Notes: generated by a model from the letters alone, not told the origin. DNA of 64,000 nt from Pandoraea apista (GCF_001465595.2 NZ_CP013481.2:2480001-2544000), one strand, 5' to 3'. Counted from the first letter of the stretch, positions 17,945 through 26,883 are shown. Translations and numbers: made by a program.

Positions 17945-17969
17945 TTCGGCAACATGGTGGCTTTTTCGC
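17945..17969 (+). promoter_or_regulatory. TTCGG-N15-TTCGC motif (hrpII-box-like)
   Basis: TTCG and TTCG are separated by exactly 16 bases, the form of the hrpII box bound by HrpB-type AraC activators of Ralstonia type III genes. It ends 33 bases before the start codon of the pentapeptide-repeat gene. A canonical -10 box about 30 bases further on would collide with the start codon, so the match may be chance. Confidence 0.2.
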
Positions 17970-18002
17970 GCACACGTAAAAACGTGCGCCAAGGAGCGAC
18001 GC

Positions 18003-20858
18003 ATGTTGTCGGTTCAGAACCCAATTTCCGGCTGGGAACCGCCCTCGGCGGGTGTCCACGATATCGAGACGAGGGCTCTCGGTCGCTCTCAATGGTCGCC
18101 TTCCGACGTTGCCGCACGCAGCGCCGCACCGCCCGAGGTGCTACGCCGCGCGATCTTGCGGGCCAACGACGACGAGCGGCACCAGATTGCGCAGCACGTC
18201 GCATGGCTGGAAAACGTCCTTCCGTCGTCATCTGGCGTGATGGGGCGATACGCCAGCGTTGTGCCACTGGGGGCAACGGCGGAGGCGTCGCTGGGCAGGT
18301 TACCGTTCGACAAAGGAGCGCTCAAGCAGGCCTGGGGCACTCGCTTCTCGCATTTGCTCAATGGCGAGCGCGTCGCCGACGTTGCGCGCGATCTGATGAA
18401 GTGGTGTGTGGCGGAGCGTTGTCAGACGGCAACGGCGTCGCTATGGCATTGGCTACCGTCGGCAGACGAGGCAGCGGGCGATGTGCTGGCTTGCGAGCGC
18501 CTGCCCATGCGGGAGTGGCCGGTCTCCGTATTAAGTGTCGCGCTGACTTTGTCGAATTTGCGCAATGCGGCGCTTCCCGATTTGTGGATGCCCAATGCCG
18601 ATTTGCGCGGGGTGTTCGCGCCGGCTGCGCAGTTTTGCGGGGGGCATTTCAATGGCGCGTGGTGGAGTGGCGCGTCCTTACCTCGCGCAGGATTTGCGAG
18701 TTCCAAGCAGATCGGTGCCGATTTCGAAGGCGCAAATTTGCGGTTCGCGAATTTTCGGGCGTCTGATCTGAGCAATGCGCGGCTGGTGAAAGCCGATCTT
18801 CGCGACACCGTGATCTTGCACACCGTCATGTGCGGTGCCGACATGAGTGAAGCCAGATGTGCCGGAGTGACATTCACGAAGCCCCGTCTCGACGACGCGT
18901 CGTTTCAGCAGACCCGCTTGCAAGACGCCAGCTTCACGGGCGGCAGTGCGCACGGCGTGAAATTGATTGGCGCGAAGGCAAAGCGATCGCATTGGACGTC
19001 GATGGCGATGCGCAAGGCACAGGCGGTGGGCGCCGATCTTCGCGGTGCGGAATTCCGTCACTGCGTACTCACCGAATGGGATGCTCGCGGGGCAAAGTTC
19101 AATGGCGCATTCTTCGTGTCATGCGACCTGCGCAATGCAAGGTTCTGCGGTGCGAGCTTGAAACACCTGCGTGTCGGGCCCGATTGCAATCTGGCCGGCA
19201 CGCAATGGCAGGATGCCCGCATTGGTCTCGACGCGGCGTGGCTGCGCAGCCTGACACCGCCGGAACTCAGCAAGGTCGTGCTGTCGTGGATGACACTTCC
19301 GGCCGATCAGCCGACGGCGCGCGCGAGTGTTTTCATGCAACTACTGGTCGCATTAAGTCGCAAGCCGGGGGTGTTCGACGTGGGGCGCGACGCGGTGCCG
19401 CCATTGCACCGGCTTCCGGAACAGGTGCGGCGCAGCGACTGGTTTGGATGTTTGCTGGCGGCGTTGAGCGAGACGGGGGGGCTTGGTGAGCATGATGGCG
19501 TTGCCGAACTACGCGCCCAATGGCTCGCACATACGCTTCAAGCGTTAGCCGACGTGCCGCTGTGGCGCGGGCAAGCGGGATGGGTGACGCCGTCATTGAT
19601 GAGGGCGCTGCACAGAGAATGCGGGCCTGTCACTCAGAAAGCGCCCTGGTCGCTCGCTGGCGCCATGTGTCAGACGCTCTATTGGGCGGGGGAAGGGGTA
19701 GGGGGCGTTAGCCCACTGCGCACTCAGGCGTTGCGCGGGGCATGGCTCGATGCACTGCCGGCGCAGGTGCCTACGGCGTTGTCGGCGGATGGGATCAGTG
19801 CAGCCGACGCCGATTACGTCGTGTTGATTCGATCGGATGGTAACGTTGCCGCGCGTCTGCCAAGGCATTTGTTGGCAAGACTTCTCGGTTCGCACTCCGG
19901 CGGCGAACCGACGGGCGGCGACATGCCCTTCGCGCACGATACGCTGCCCGGGTTGCATTGGCTCGGCACGAGAGTCGTGGTGTGCGATGCCGAGTCGCCC
20001 GACGACTATCTGCCGGGCACCATGGCGCAGCTTCCAGCACTGTTGCGGGAGTTTGGTTTTCTGTCCGGGCTGTGGCCTGTGGAGCATCGGCTGGATAGCT
20101 TCGTCAGGCTGGTCGGACGATGGTGCGGCAAGGATGGCGAGCATCGTGCCAATGCAGCGTGTCATGGAACGTGGAATCCGACACATGCCGGCGCCTACGT
20201 TACAGGCGGCCCGACCCTCGAAGGTGCCGCATGCGCATTGCTGAGTGCGAACGATCGGTTGGAAGCACTTGTGAGCGCGGCGCGTGCGCCGGGTCACGTG
20301 CAGTTGCGACGTGCCGCACATCTCGACATCGAGGATGTTTTTAGCGATGCCCCACTGGATATGCCGGACGGTCAGGCGCCGCTGAGCGTATTGATGTCAC
20401 GCCGGGTCCGACTGGTTTCCCTTGTGGCCGGATTGGGCTGGTTGGCGACGCAGCCGCAATGGCAGCGGCCCTGGTCAACGGCGAGCGATGAGTCGAGTGC
20501 ATTGCGCGGAGCGGCATCTTCCCCGGATTCCTTGCGTCTGTACCGTCACTATGCGTTGGCGCTGCTCAACGAAACGATGAATGGCGACGCAGCTTGGCGC
20601 CAGTTGCCTCAAGCGATCGCGTTGCGCATGTGCCTGTCGAGCGAGCAGGTGTCGACGGACGCCTTGGCGGAAAGGTTAGTCAATTGGCTGAGATGTCCTG
20701 AAATACGCTATCTGCCGGGGTTGGCGCAGGCATGCCGTCACACACTTCCTTGGTTCTGGGCGATCCGTCTGCCGCTTCGCGCCGACACGATTCGCCAATT
20801 CATGATGACGCGACGAGGAGGAGCAAGTGTTTCACCCGGTGACGTTAGCGGAGATTGA
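18003..20858 (+). CDS. Large pentapeptide-repeat protein with unassigned C-terminal region
   Basis: A 951-residue protein. Residues 1-183 are helical and lack a Sec signal peptide. Residues about 184-405 are a pentapeptide-repeat right-handed beta-helix; turns such as ADLRG, ANLRF, ADLRD, ADLRG, AKFNG and CDLRN are easily read. Residues 406-951 are a mainly helical region I cannot assign from motifs; it has several Cys, the last at about residue 911 (LAQACRHTLPWFW). This order (N-terminal tail, beta-helix of about 200 residues, large C-terminal domain with Cys near the end) is that of the SopA/NleL HECT-like ubiquitin ligase effectors, but no signature residue proves it. AAGGAG stands six bases before the ATG. 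No type III secretion genes are near. Confidence 0.8.
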   Translation: MLSVQNPISGWEPPSAGVHDIETRALGRSQWSPSDVAARSAAPPEVLRRAILRANDDERHQIAQHVAWLENVLPSSSGVMGRYASVVPLGATAEASLGRLPFDKGALKQAWGTRFSHLLNGERVADVARDLMKWCVAERCQTATASLWHWLPSADEAAGDVLACERLPMREWPVSVLSVALTLSNLRNAALPDLWMPNADLRGVFAPAAQFCGGHFNGAWWSGASLPRAGFASSKQIGADFEGANLRFANFRASDLSNARLVKADLRDTVILHTVMCGADMSEARCAGVTFTKPRLDDASFQQTRLQDASFTGGSAHGVKLIGAKAKRSHWTSMAMRKAQAVGADLRGAEFRHCVLTEWDARGAKFNGAFFVSCDLRNARFCGASLKHLRVGPDCNLAGTQWQDARIGLDAAWLRSLTPPELSKVVLSWMTLPADQPTARASVFMQLLVALSRKPGVFDVGRDAVPPLHRLPEQVRRSDWFGCLLAALSETGGLGEHDGVAELRAQWLAHTLQALADVPLWRGQAGWVTPSLMRALHRECGPVTQKAPWSLAGAMCQTLYWAGEGVGGVSPLRTQALRGAWLDALPAQVPTALSADGISAADADYVVLIRSDGNVAARLPRHLLARLLGSHSGGEPTGGDMPFAHDTLPGLHWLGTRVVVCDAESPDDYLPGTMAQLPALLREFGFLSGLWPVEHRLDSFVRLVGRWCGKDGEHRANAACHGTWNPTHAGAYVTGGPTLEGAACALLSANDRLEALVSAARAPGHVQLRRAAHLDIEDVFSDAPLDMPDGQAPLSVLMSRRVRLVSLVAGLGWLATQPQWQRPWSTASDESSALRGAASSPDSLRLYRHYALALLNETMNGDAAWRQLPQAIALRMCLSSEQVSTDALAERLVNWLRCPEIRYLPGLAQACRHTLPWFWAIRLPLRADTIRQFMMTRRGGASVSPGDVSGD

Positions 20859-21122
20859 CGGGCCTTTTGGCCGATATTTCGTCGTCAGGGCAGTTGTGCT
20901 TTCGTGGTAAAAATACGTACGCGCAATATGCCTTCCTTCGGTGAGTGGGTTTCCGGCCGGCCGGACGCGCGGCATTTCTGTAGTTGGCGACATTTGTGGG
21001 GCGTTGGCCACGGATGCCTGCACGAAGAGGGTCGCCCAAGATGCGGCCCCGCGTGCCGGAATGCGGGGAAGGCCAATGCCTCGTTCCCAGGCTCTCAAGG
21101 GTTTCATACCCTCCCAGGCACC

Positions 21123-22112
21123 ATGCATTCGACTTGTATCGCGTCAGGCTATCCGGGGTTCGTGGCGGTCAATCGCCGCGAGCTTGACGCGCATGTTCCA
21201 CTCTCCTGGCCCTTGTTCGATGCCGACGGCACGCCGTTGTTGGCGGCGGGCGAACGTTTGCCGTCCGAGGCCGATCTCGACTGGCTCTTCACCATGTTCG
21301 CACCGCACCGGCCGTTGCCCGAAGGGGCGTCTACGGGCGAGGCGGCCGGCCGCACGGAGGCGGCGAACTCGGCGTCGCCGCTAGGGGCGTGTGGGGGGGC
21401 ATCGACGGTGTATCTCCACGGTCTGCCTGTGCCGTTGCCTATCGGCGCGTGGATGCAGGTTCGCGTCGCGCCGGATGCTGAGACCATGCGTGTGCGTGCC
21501 AGGTTGATCGGCCGGGCACCCAACGGCATGCTGATCATTACGCCGCCGGCCGCCGGGGAGACACGTTTACCGGTAAGCGCAGGCGACAGGCTCGCGCTCT
21601 GGACGTTTCCCGGCGACAACCTGTACGAGTTCACTTGCGAAGTCCATAGCGTCCATCACGGTCCGTTCGACTATGTGGTGGTTTCGCGTCCTTCGCAGGT
21701 GCGTGAGACGCCTGTGCGGCGCACGCCTCGTGTCGATACGCGGTTGGTCGCACGACTGTCGCCACTGGACGAGACGACGCGGGCGTCATTTACCCGCATG
21801 CTGGCCGATCCGCAGGACACCCCCGAGTGGCTGGTGCTGGTGCGGGACATCAGTGCCGATGGGGCGGGGATCGTAGCGAAGGCACCGCTACCCGATGGCT
21901 GTCATCACGTCGCTTTGCAGTTCCGGGTGCCGATCGGAGCAGATGTGGTGCCGATTCTCGGCATGGCTGCCGTGCGCGGCGTGGAAGGGCCTCGCGTTGA
22001 CGGCACCTGGGCTTATGGTCTGGAATTCATGCAAATGGATACGCGCAACAAGGCGGCGATTCGTTGCTTCGTGTACGAGTCGCGTCTGACGGACCCCCGC
22101 GCAGGCCAATGA
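21123..22112 (+). CDS. YcgR-like flagellar brake / PilZ domain protein
   Basis: A 329-residue cytoplasmic protein of the kind that binds cyclic-di-GMP and slows flagellar rotation or affects pili. The middle contains a YcgR-N-like beta domain (about residues 95-200: LPVPLPIGAWMQVRV to YDYVVVSRP), followed by a PilZ-like half. The canonical PilZ signature RxxxR...D/NxSxxG appears as VRRTPRVDTRLVARL then VRDISADGAGI, which is a good match. The N-terminal 95 residues are variable. The start at 21123 is chosen because conserved-looking sequence begins there; the ribosome site is poor, and the frame is open from 20904. It follows the pentapeptide-repeat gene by 264 bp and ends in a shared terminator. 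Confidence 0.78.
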   Translation: MHSTCIASGYPGFVAVNRRELDAHVPLSWPLFDADGTPLLAAGERLPSEADLDWLFTMFAPHRPLPEGASTGEAAGRTEAANSASPLGACGGASTVYLHGLPVPLPIGAWMQVRVAPDAETMRVRARLIGRAPNGMLIITPPAAGETRLPVSAGDRLALWTFPGDNLYEFTCEVHSVHHGPFDYVVVSRPSQVRETPVRRTPRVDTRLVARLSPLDETTRASFTRMLADPQDTPEWLVLVRDISADGAGIVAKAPLPDGCHHVALQFRVPIGADVVPILGMAAVRGVEGPRVDGTWAYGLEFMQMDTRNKAAIRCFVYESRLTDPRAGQ

Positions 22113-22133
22113 ATCGACAACGCTGTGCGCGAT

Positions 22134-22165
22134 AAAAAACGGCACCTGATTCAGGTGCCGTTTTT
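22134..22165. terminator. Bidirectional terminator between convergent genes
   Basis: AAAAACGGCACCTGA faces TCAGGTGCCGTTTTT, with A-run on one side and T-run on the other, so it can end both the PilZ gene (plus) and xth (minus). Confidence 0.85.
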
Positions 22166-22180
22166 GCATCGTCGAGGTAA

Positions 22181-22240
22181 AACGCGACGAAACACGACGA
22201 AACACGACGAAACACGACGAAACACGACGAAACAAGGCGA
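22181..22240. repeat. 10-bp tandem repeat, six units
   Basis: The decamer AACACGACGA occurs four times without change (22191-22230), flanked by one diverged unit on each side (AACGCGACGA and AACAAGGCGA). It lies between the terminator and the xth stop codon and is not coding. Confidence 0.9.
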
Positions 22241-22261
22241 AAACGAAAAGACGCGCGGAGG

Positions 22262-23041
22262 TCAGCCCTTAAATGTCGCGACCACCGGTGCGTGATCCGA
22301 CGGTTGCTCCCAAGTCCGCGGCACGCGGTCGATTTCGCACGCGGTGCAACGCTCGGCCAGCGCAGACGACACGAGGATATGGTCGATGCGCAGGCCGGCA
22401 TTGCGCCGGAAGGCGCCCATGCGGTAATCCCACCAACTAAAGATCTTCTCGGGCTGCTCGAACATACGGAAGGTGTCGCGCAAGCCCAGTCCCTGCAGAC
22501 GGGCGAAGGCCTGACGTTCTTGCGGAGATACCAGATTCTGGCCTTCCCATTTCGCCGGATCGTGCACATCGCGGTCTTCGGGGGCGATGTTGTAGTCGCC
22601 GAGAAGCGCGAGTTGCGGATGACGCTCCATTTCATCGGAGAGCCAATGGGTGAGGGCGTCGAGCCAGTTCAGCTTGTAAGCGAACTTGTCCGAACCGACG
22701 GCCTGACCGTTGGGGAAGTAGCCGCAGACCACACGCACGCCGCCGACGGTCGCTGTGATGAGGCGTTGCTGCTCGTCGGCAAAGTTCGGCAGATTTTTAA
22801 CGAGATCCGTTGCTTCGCCCACTTTCGCGTGGTTGACCAGCAGCGCGACACCGTTATACGTCTTTTGCCCCGCGAAGTGCGACGTATAGCCGAGCGCAGC
22901 GATTTCCGTAATCGGAAAATTCTCGTCGGTGAGTTTCAGTTCCTGAAGACAGAGAACGTCGACCGGATTGCTGCGTAGCCAATCCTGCACATGGCCGAGA
23001 CGAACCTTGAGCGAGTTGACGTTCCAGGTGGCAAGTTGCAT
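22262..23041 (-). CDS. xth: Exodeoxyribonuclease III
   Basis: Xth is an AP endonuclease and 3'-5' exonuclease in base excision repair. The 259-residue product has the complete EEP-fold catalytic set: NVNSLKVR near the start, QELKLTD with the metal-binding Glu, LLGDYNIAPEDRDVHDP, RIDHILVS and the terminal SDHAPV. The length is standard. The ATG directly follows a poor ribosome site; ribE lies 28 bp upstream on the same strand, so the two are probably co-transcribed. Confidence 0.93.
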   Translation of the reverse strand: MQLATWNVNSLKVRLGHVQDWLRSNPVDVLCLQELKLTDENFPITEIAALGYTSHFAGQKTYNGVALLVNHAKVGEATDLVKNLPNFADEQQRLITATVGGVRVVCGYFPNGQAVGSDKFAYKLNWLDALTHWLSDEMERHPQLALLGDYNIAPEDRDVHDPAKWEGQNLVSPQERQAFARLQGLGLRDTFRMFEQPEKIFSWWDYRMGAFRRNAGLRIDHILVSSALAERCTACEIDRVPRTWEQPSDHAPVVATFKG

Positions 23042-23069
23042 GAGTGTCCTTCGATGTTAGGCGGCAGGT

Positions 23070-23807
23070 TCAGGCTTTGGAAGGCGATTTGTCGTCTGCA
23101 TTGCCCGAGGGCAGTTGCGGCACGCTGACGAAGTCGTCGAGCGAAAGGCCTTTTTCCTTGAGCAGGGCTTCGAGCACCGGTTGGAGGCGGCCAAGACTTT
23201 CCTGGACCGCTTCGCGCACCGTGTCGACAACCACTTGCGTACTGCGTTCGATTTCGATGTTCACGCGCGTGCCGGCGACTTTGTCTTCGAAGGTCGTCAT
23301 CCGACGCGTCTCAGGAATCAGCCATACTTCGAACCAGCCTTCCTGTCGATTGACTTCCGAGACCGTCAGACTCGCGCCATTGATCGCGATATAGCCCTTC
23401 GCAAAGACATACTTGCGGAACGCTTCGGGAATGGCGATGCGCAACACGCGATTGGTGTCCGATGTGCGTACGCTGAGAATTTCCGTCGAGAAGTCGATGT
23501 GTCCCGACAGCGGATGACCGCCGATTTCGGCGCCGTCCTTCGCGGCGCGCTCGACATTGACCTGCGCGCCGGTGCCGAAGCTACCGAGCGTGGTGACGTT
23601 CAGACTTTGGAGGATGACGTCGAACGACGCCGCCGTGGGCGAGAGCAGTTGCGTGACCGTCAGGCAAACGCCATCGACCGAGACGCTGGCGCCGAGGGTG
23701 AGGTCTTCGCAGAAGCCTTCGGGAAACGCCAGCTCGAGGGTGCGCATGCCGTCGCGATCTTCGATGGACGACAGCGTGGCCGTGCCTTGAACAATTCCGG
23801 TGAACAT
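23070..23807 (-). CDS. ribE: Riboflavin synthase, alpha chain
   Basis: This enzyme dismutates two 6,7-dimethyl-8-ribityllumazine molecules to riboflavin and the pyrimidine precursor. It shows two internally similar lumazine-binding domains: MFTGIVQG at the N-terminus, SVSVDGVCLTVT, IGGHPLSGHID, then the second repeat with GYIAINGASLTVSEV and VNIEIE. It is 245 residues, with about 30 extra C-terminal residues (LEALLKEKGLSLDDFVSVPQ onward) beyond the core. No FMN riboswitch or other rib gene is adjacent, so it stands apart from a ribD-ribBA-ribH cluster. It is probably in one transcript with xth. Confidence 0.88.
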   Translation of the reverse strand: MFTGIVQGTATLSSIEDRDGMRTLELAFPEGFCEDLTLGASVSVDGVCLTVTQLLSPTAASFDVILQSLNVTTLGSFGTGAQVNVERAAKDGAEIGGHPLSGHIDFSTEILSVRTSDTNRVLRIAIPEAFRKYVFAKGYIAINGASLTVSEVNRQEGWFEVWLIPETRRMTTFEDKVAGTRVNIEIERSTQVVVDTVREAVQESLGRLQPVLEALLKEKGLSLDDFVSVPQLPSGNADDKSPSKA

Positions 23808-23924
23808 CGTGATGTCTAGAGTCGTGGGTTGCTATGCCGCAGTATTCTACTGCCTCGCGCGAGTATGCCGCTCGTCATGCGACGTGCTACGATGCCGCCT
23901 TTTCGTAGGATCGACAGGATCGAT

Positions 23925-24179
23925 ATGGGTTTCGAAGGCTGCCTGCTGGCGGATGACTTCTACTACTGGGCGGAGACGTCGCCTGCGCCGGACGGGCAGT
24001 TTTACGGCGTGGTGCATTTTACCGGTTGGCGCGACGTGGATGACGTGATCGAAACGCTGGACCCGCCGCTCACCCACACCACGCCAGACGGCTACCGCTG
24101 GGCTGGCGATGCGCTCGAAGCCGCGCATGCGCTGGCGAAGACGCTGGCCGCCGATGGCAGCCTCGGTATCGACCTCTGA
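23925..24179 (+). CDS. Hypothetical protein, 84 aa
   Basis: Unrecognised. The protein is acidic and soluble, with aromatic clusters (DDFYYWAE, QFYGVVHFTGWRDVDDVI) suggesting a small alpha/beta fold, and ends in a short helix (EAAHALAKTLAADG). The start at 23925 has AGGAT upstream; the frame runs further up but gives basic, low-quality sequence. It is followed after 76 bp by another small plus-strand gene. Confidence 0.6.
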   Translation: MGFEGCLLADDFYYWAETSPAPDGQFYGVVHFTGWRDVDDVIETLDPPLTHTTPDGYRWAGDALEAAHALAKTLAADGSLGIDL

Positions 24180-24255
24180 CCCTCTGAAACCTTGAATTCG
24201 ATTCAGCCCGCCTGACATCTGACGCCCGGCGGGCGAGCCCACAACGGACAGCATC

Positions 24256-24483
24256 ATGACCCAGACAAAATTTGAAATTCAGAAGCGCAAGGGGCTGAAG
24301 ATCGACGCCGGTGTGCGTCGTGGCCCGCAGGGCGGCAAGCAGGTCGGGGCGCAGGGCAAGCGCAACGCCGCTGGCAGCAAGCTGCTGGGGGCGTTGCTCG
24401 GTGTTCCGTCGGACGAGAAGACTGTTGCCGATGCGGCGAGTACGACCCCCAACGACCCGAAAAAGCCGGATAGCCAGTCCTGA
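24256..24483 (+). CDS. Small basic hypothetical protein, 75 aa
   Basis: Unrecognised. The N-terminal half is very basic (FEIQKRKGLKIDAGVRRG, GKQVGAQGKRNAAGSK), the C-terminal half is Ser/Pro/Asp-rich and probably disordered. Such composition suggests nucleic-acid or ribosome contact, but no known motif supports this. The ribosome site is weak. A GC-rich hairpin without a clear T-run (24519-24549) follows and may end transcription. Confidence 0.5.
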   Translation: MTQTKFEIQKRKGLKIDAGVRRGPQGGKQVGAQGKRNAAGSKLLGALLGVPSDEKTVADAASTTPNDPKKPDSQS

Positions 24484-24591
24484 ACGGGGACAAACGCACG
24501 GCGGAAGGTATTCGCTCGGCCCGCCTGCGTAGCCCTATCGCGGGCGGGCAACTTGCGACGCCCTCACCCAAAGGGCGGGGCGGCCAGCCAG

Positions 24592-25674
24592 TTACGGCAC
24601 GATCGCCAGAAACAGGAAGGTAGCGAACAGCACCAGGTGGACGGCCCCCTGCAGCACGGTCGTGCGTCCGGTGCCGAGCGTGATTACGCCAACAAGCAGC
24701 GTGACGCCGAGCAACACCATATCCTTCGGCGCCAGACCCAGCTCGATGTGCTGATCGAGCAGCAACGAGACGGCCGCCACGGTCGGAATCGTCAGCCCGA
24801 TACTCGCCAGCGCCGAGCCGAGCGCGAGATTCAAACTTGTCTGAAGCTTGTTGGCGCGCGCAGCGCGCAGGGCCGCCAGACCCTCCGGCAACAACACCAG
24901 CGCAGCAATCACGATACCGACGACCGCTTTCGGCGCGCCGGCTACCGCAACGGCGTTTTCCACGGCGGGCGAGAGCTTTTTCGCCAGACCGACCACGGCC
25001 AGCAACGCCACGACCAACAACCCCAGACTCAGAATGGCCGTGCGACGCGACGGCGGCGGCACGTGGACTTCTTCACTCGGCGCTTTCGCCAGGAAGTAGT
25101 CGCGATGGCTGACCGTTTGCACAAACACGAACACCATGTAGAGCACGAGCGAAATCATGCCCTCGAAAGCCAATTGTGACGCGGTGAGCCCCGGGCCAAG
25201 GACCGAACTGGTGTAGTTCGGCAAGACCAGCGTGAGCACCGACAGGGCGCACAGGACGGCGAGCGCGGCGCTCGCGCCTTCGACATGAAAGCCTTGCGTG
25301 TGGTGGCGCACGCCGCCAAAGAGCAGGCACAGCCCCACGATTCCCGTCGACACGATCATGATGGCGGCGAACACCGTGTCGCGCGCCAACCCGGCTTTGT
25401 CGGGACCGCCCGAGAGCATCACCGAGACGATTAGCGCCACCTCGATGATGGTTACGGCGACGGCGAGCACGAGCGTGCCGAACGGTTCACCGACTTTGTG
25501 GGCGACTGTTTCGGCATGGTGCACGGCAGAGAACACTGCGCCGGCCAGCGCGACACCGCACAGCGCAAGCTCTGCGCCATAAGGCAGAAATCCGGCGACG
25601 CCGAGGGCAACGAGGGCCACGATCGGCATGTACATGGTCCAATGGCCTAGCTTGGCGGTCTTTGAGGAGGACAT
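24592..25674 (-). CDS. chaA: Calcium/proton antiporter ChaA
   Basis: ChaA is an inner-membrane Ca2+(Na+,K+)/H+ exchanger of the CaCA superfamily. The 360 residues form about 10-11 helices arranged as two repeats. The ion-binding alpha-repeats are visible: the first around HKVGEPFGTLVLAVAVTIIEVALIVS and the second around VLLPEGLAALRAARANKLQTSLNLALGSALASIGLTIP, both with the key acidic residue. GGAG lies about nine bases before the ATG. It is monocistronic and points away from the GntR operon. Confidence 0.92.
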   Translation of the reverse strand: MSSSKTAKLGHWTMYMPIVALVALGVAGFLPYGAELALCGVALAGAVFSAVHHAETVAHKVGEPFGTLVLAVAVTIIEVALIVSVMLSGGPDKAGLARDTVFAAIMIVSTGIVGLCLLFGGVRHHTQGFHVEGASAALAVLCALSVLTLVLPNYTSSVLGPGLTASQLAFEGMISLVLYMVFVFVQTVSHRDYFLAKAPSEEVHVPPPSRRTAILSLGLLVVALLAVVGLAKKLSPAVENAVAVAGAPKAVVGIVIAALVLLPEGLAALRAARANKLQTSLNLALGSALASIGLTIPTVAAVSLLLDQHIELGLAPKDMVLLGVTLLVGVITLGTGRTTVLQGAVHLVLFATFLFLAIVP

Positions 25675-26008
25675 CGTCGGAGACTCCAGAATTCGGGGAA
25701 CGGGTACGGCTTGAGGTACGGCAGATCAAGCAACGGCGGGAACATTGCCCCGATGAGAACGTCGGAGCGGCGACTCATGGTCGCAGAAAAGTGACCCCCC
25801 GACAACACAAAGGCGTTGCCTCGCTGTCTCATGGGCCCGGCAACGCCTGTCTGCCAAGAGGCGCATGGACAAACGATCTTGTGCAGATCTTGAGCGATAA
25901 CGCCTGAGTCTCCGAGTCGGATGCCGTCGAGAAATTCCGCAGGCTGAGCGGCGAATCTGGAAGTCGCCGTGCTTGGGTTGACACCGGATGGACGCGAGGC
26001 GTAATGTT
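25675..26008. other. Intergenic region between chaA and the GntR operon
   Basis: About 330 bases between divergent genes holding the chaA promoter and leader and the start of the GntR promoter region. No gene or hairpin was identified beyond the operator at 26009. Confidence 0.45.
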
Positions 26009-26035
26009 CCGTTCATTGGTCTTACCACTGAACGG
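26009..26035 (+). promoter_or_regulatory. FadR/GntR-type palindromic operator
   Basis: A 27-bp dyad: arms CCGTTCA and TGAACGG surround the core TGGTCTTACCA. The core is exactly the TGGT-N3-ACCA pattern bound by FadR-subfamily GntR regulators, and only one arm position is unpaired. It ends 39 bp before the regulator's start codon, so autoregulation of the operon is likely. Confidence 0.8.
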
Positions 26036-26074
26036 AGTGCTGCGCGCCCACCGGTCACCTTTCCCTTCGACGTC

Positions 26075-26803
26075 ATGTCCTTCGATCCCATCGTGCAGGT
26101 TTCCGTGTCCGAGCAAGTCGCGCAACGTTTGCTCACGATGATTCGCACCGGGCTGCTCAAGCCCGGTCAGCAGTTGCCGCCCGAGCGCGATCTCGCAAGC
26201 ATGTTGGGTGTCGGCCGCCCGGCGGTGCGAGAGGCGATCCGGGGCCTCGCGTTGTTGGGCCTGCTGCGTATCCGGCAAGGCGAGGGGACGTTCGTCGGTT
26301 CGCTGGAGATGCGCGAATTGCTCGAGCCGCTCGAAATGGTCATCGAACTCAACGCGGGCACGCTTGAAGCGCTGTTCGATGCCCGGCTGGTCATCGAACC
26401 GGGTGTGGCGGCGCTTGCCGCCACACATATCGCGGATGCGGATATCGCCCGTCTGCATGCGCTGGTTGATGACGAACAGGCGCTTCTTGGCAATCCGGAG
26501 ACGTTCTCCGCGGCAGATATGGCATTTCACGAGACCATCATCGACGCCTGCGAGAACCCGTTTCTGCAAAGTATCGCCAACAGCCTGTATCTGCTGGGCA
26601 AGAAGAGCCGTCGGGTGACGTCGCAAGTCGACGGTGTGCTGGAGCGCAGCCTTCAGGACCATCGCCATATTCTCGACGCCTTGAAAGCCCGCGACCCTGA
26701 GCAGGCGGCACAGGCAATGCGGCGTCACCTATGCCGCGTGCGCGATGCCTATGCGGCGTCCGTCAGCGCGACGGTGGCGGGGACGGTCGACGCCAACGTC
26801 TGA
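26075..26803 (+). CDS. FadR-family GntR transcriptional regulator
   Basis: A 242-residue repressor-type regulator. The winged helix-turn-helix is at residues about 10-75 (VAQRLLTMIRTGLLKPGQQLPPERDLASMLGVGRPAVREAIRGL), followed by an all-helical FCD domain with metal-binding His/Asp candidates (DARLVIEPG, MAFHETIIDA, DHRHILDAL). It most likely binds the operator at 26009 and releases it on binding a sugar-acid metabolite; that effector is inference. The start at 26075 is chosen as it begins the domain; the ribosome site is weak. First gene of a four-gene operon. Confidence 0.88.
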   Translation: MSFDPIVQVSVSEQVAQRLLTMIRTGLLKPGQQLPPERDLASMLGVGRPAVREAIRGLALLGLLRIRQGEGTFVGSLEMRELLEPLEMVIELNAGTLEALFDARLVIEPGVAALAATHIADADIARLHALVDDEQALLGNPETFSAADMAFHETIIDACENPFLQSIANSLYLLGKKSRRVTSQVDGVLERSLQDHRHILDALKARDPEQAAQAMRRHLCRVRDAYAASVSATVAGTVDANV

Positions 26804-26883
26804 CAAACCGATCGGCGCGAACGTGCGCGAGAGCCGTTGCGATGCCGTTCGAACCGAATCCACAGACCCACGAGGAGACACTC

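Noticed and set aside
22181..22240. CRISPR array
   Set aside because: The units are only 10 bp and follow each other without spacers, so this is a simple tandem repeat.
23070..23807. FMN riboswitch before the riboflavin synthase gene
   Set aside because: The upstream 100-odd bases do not show the conserved RFN-element helices or loops.
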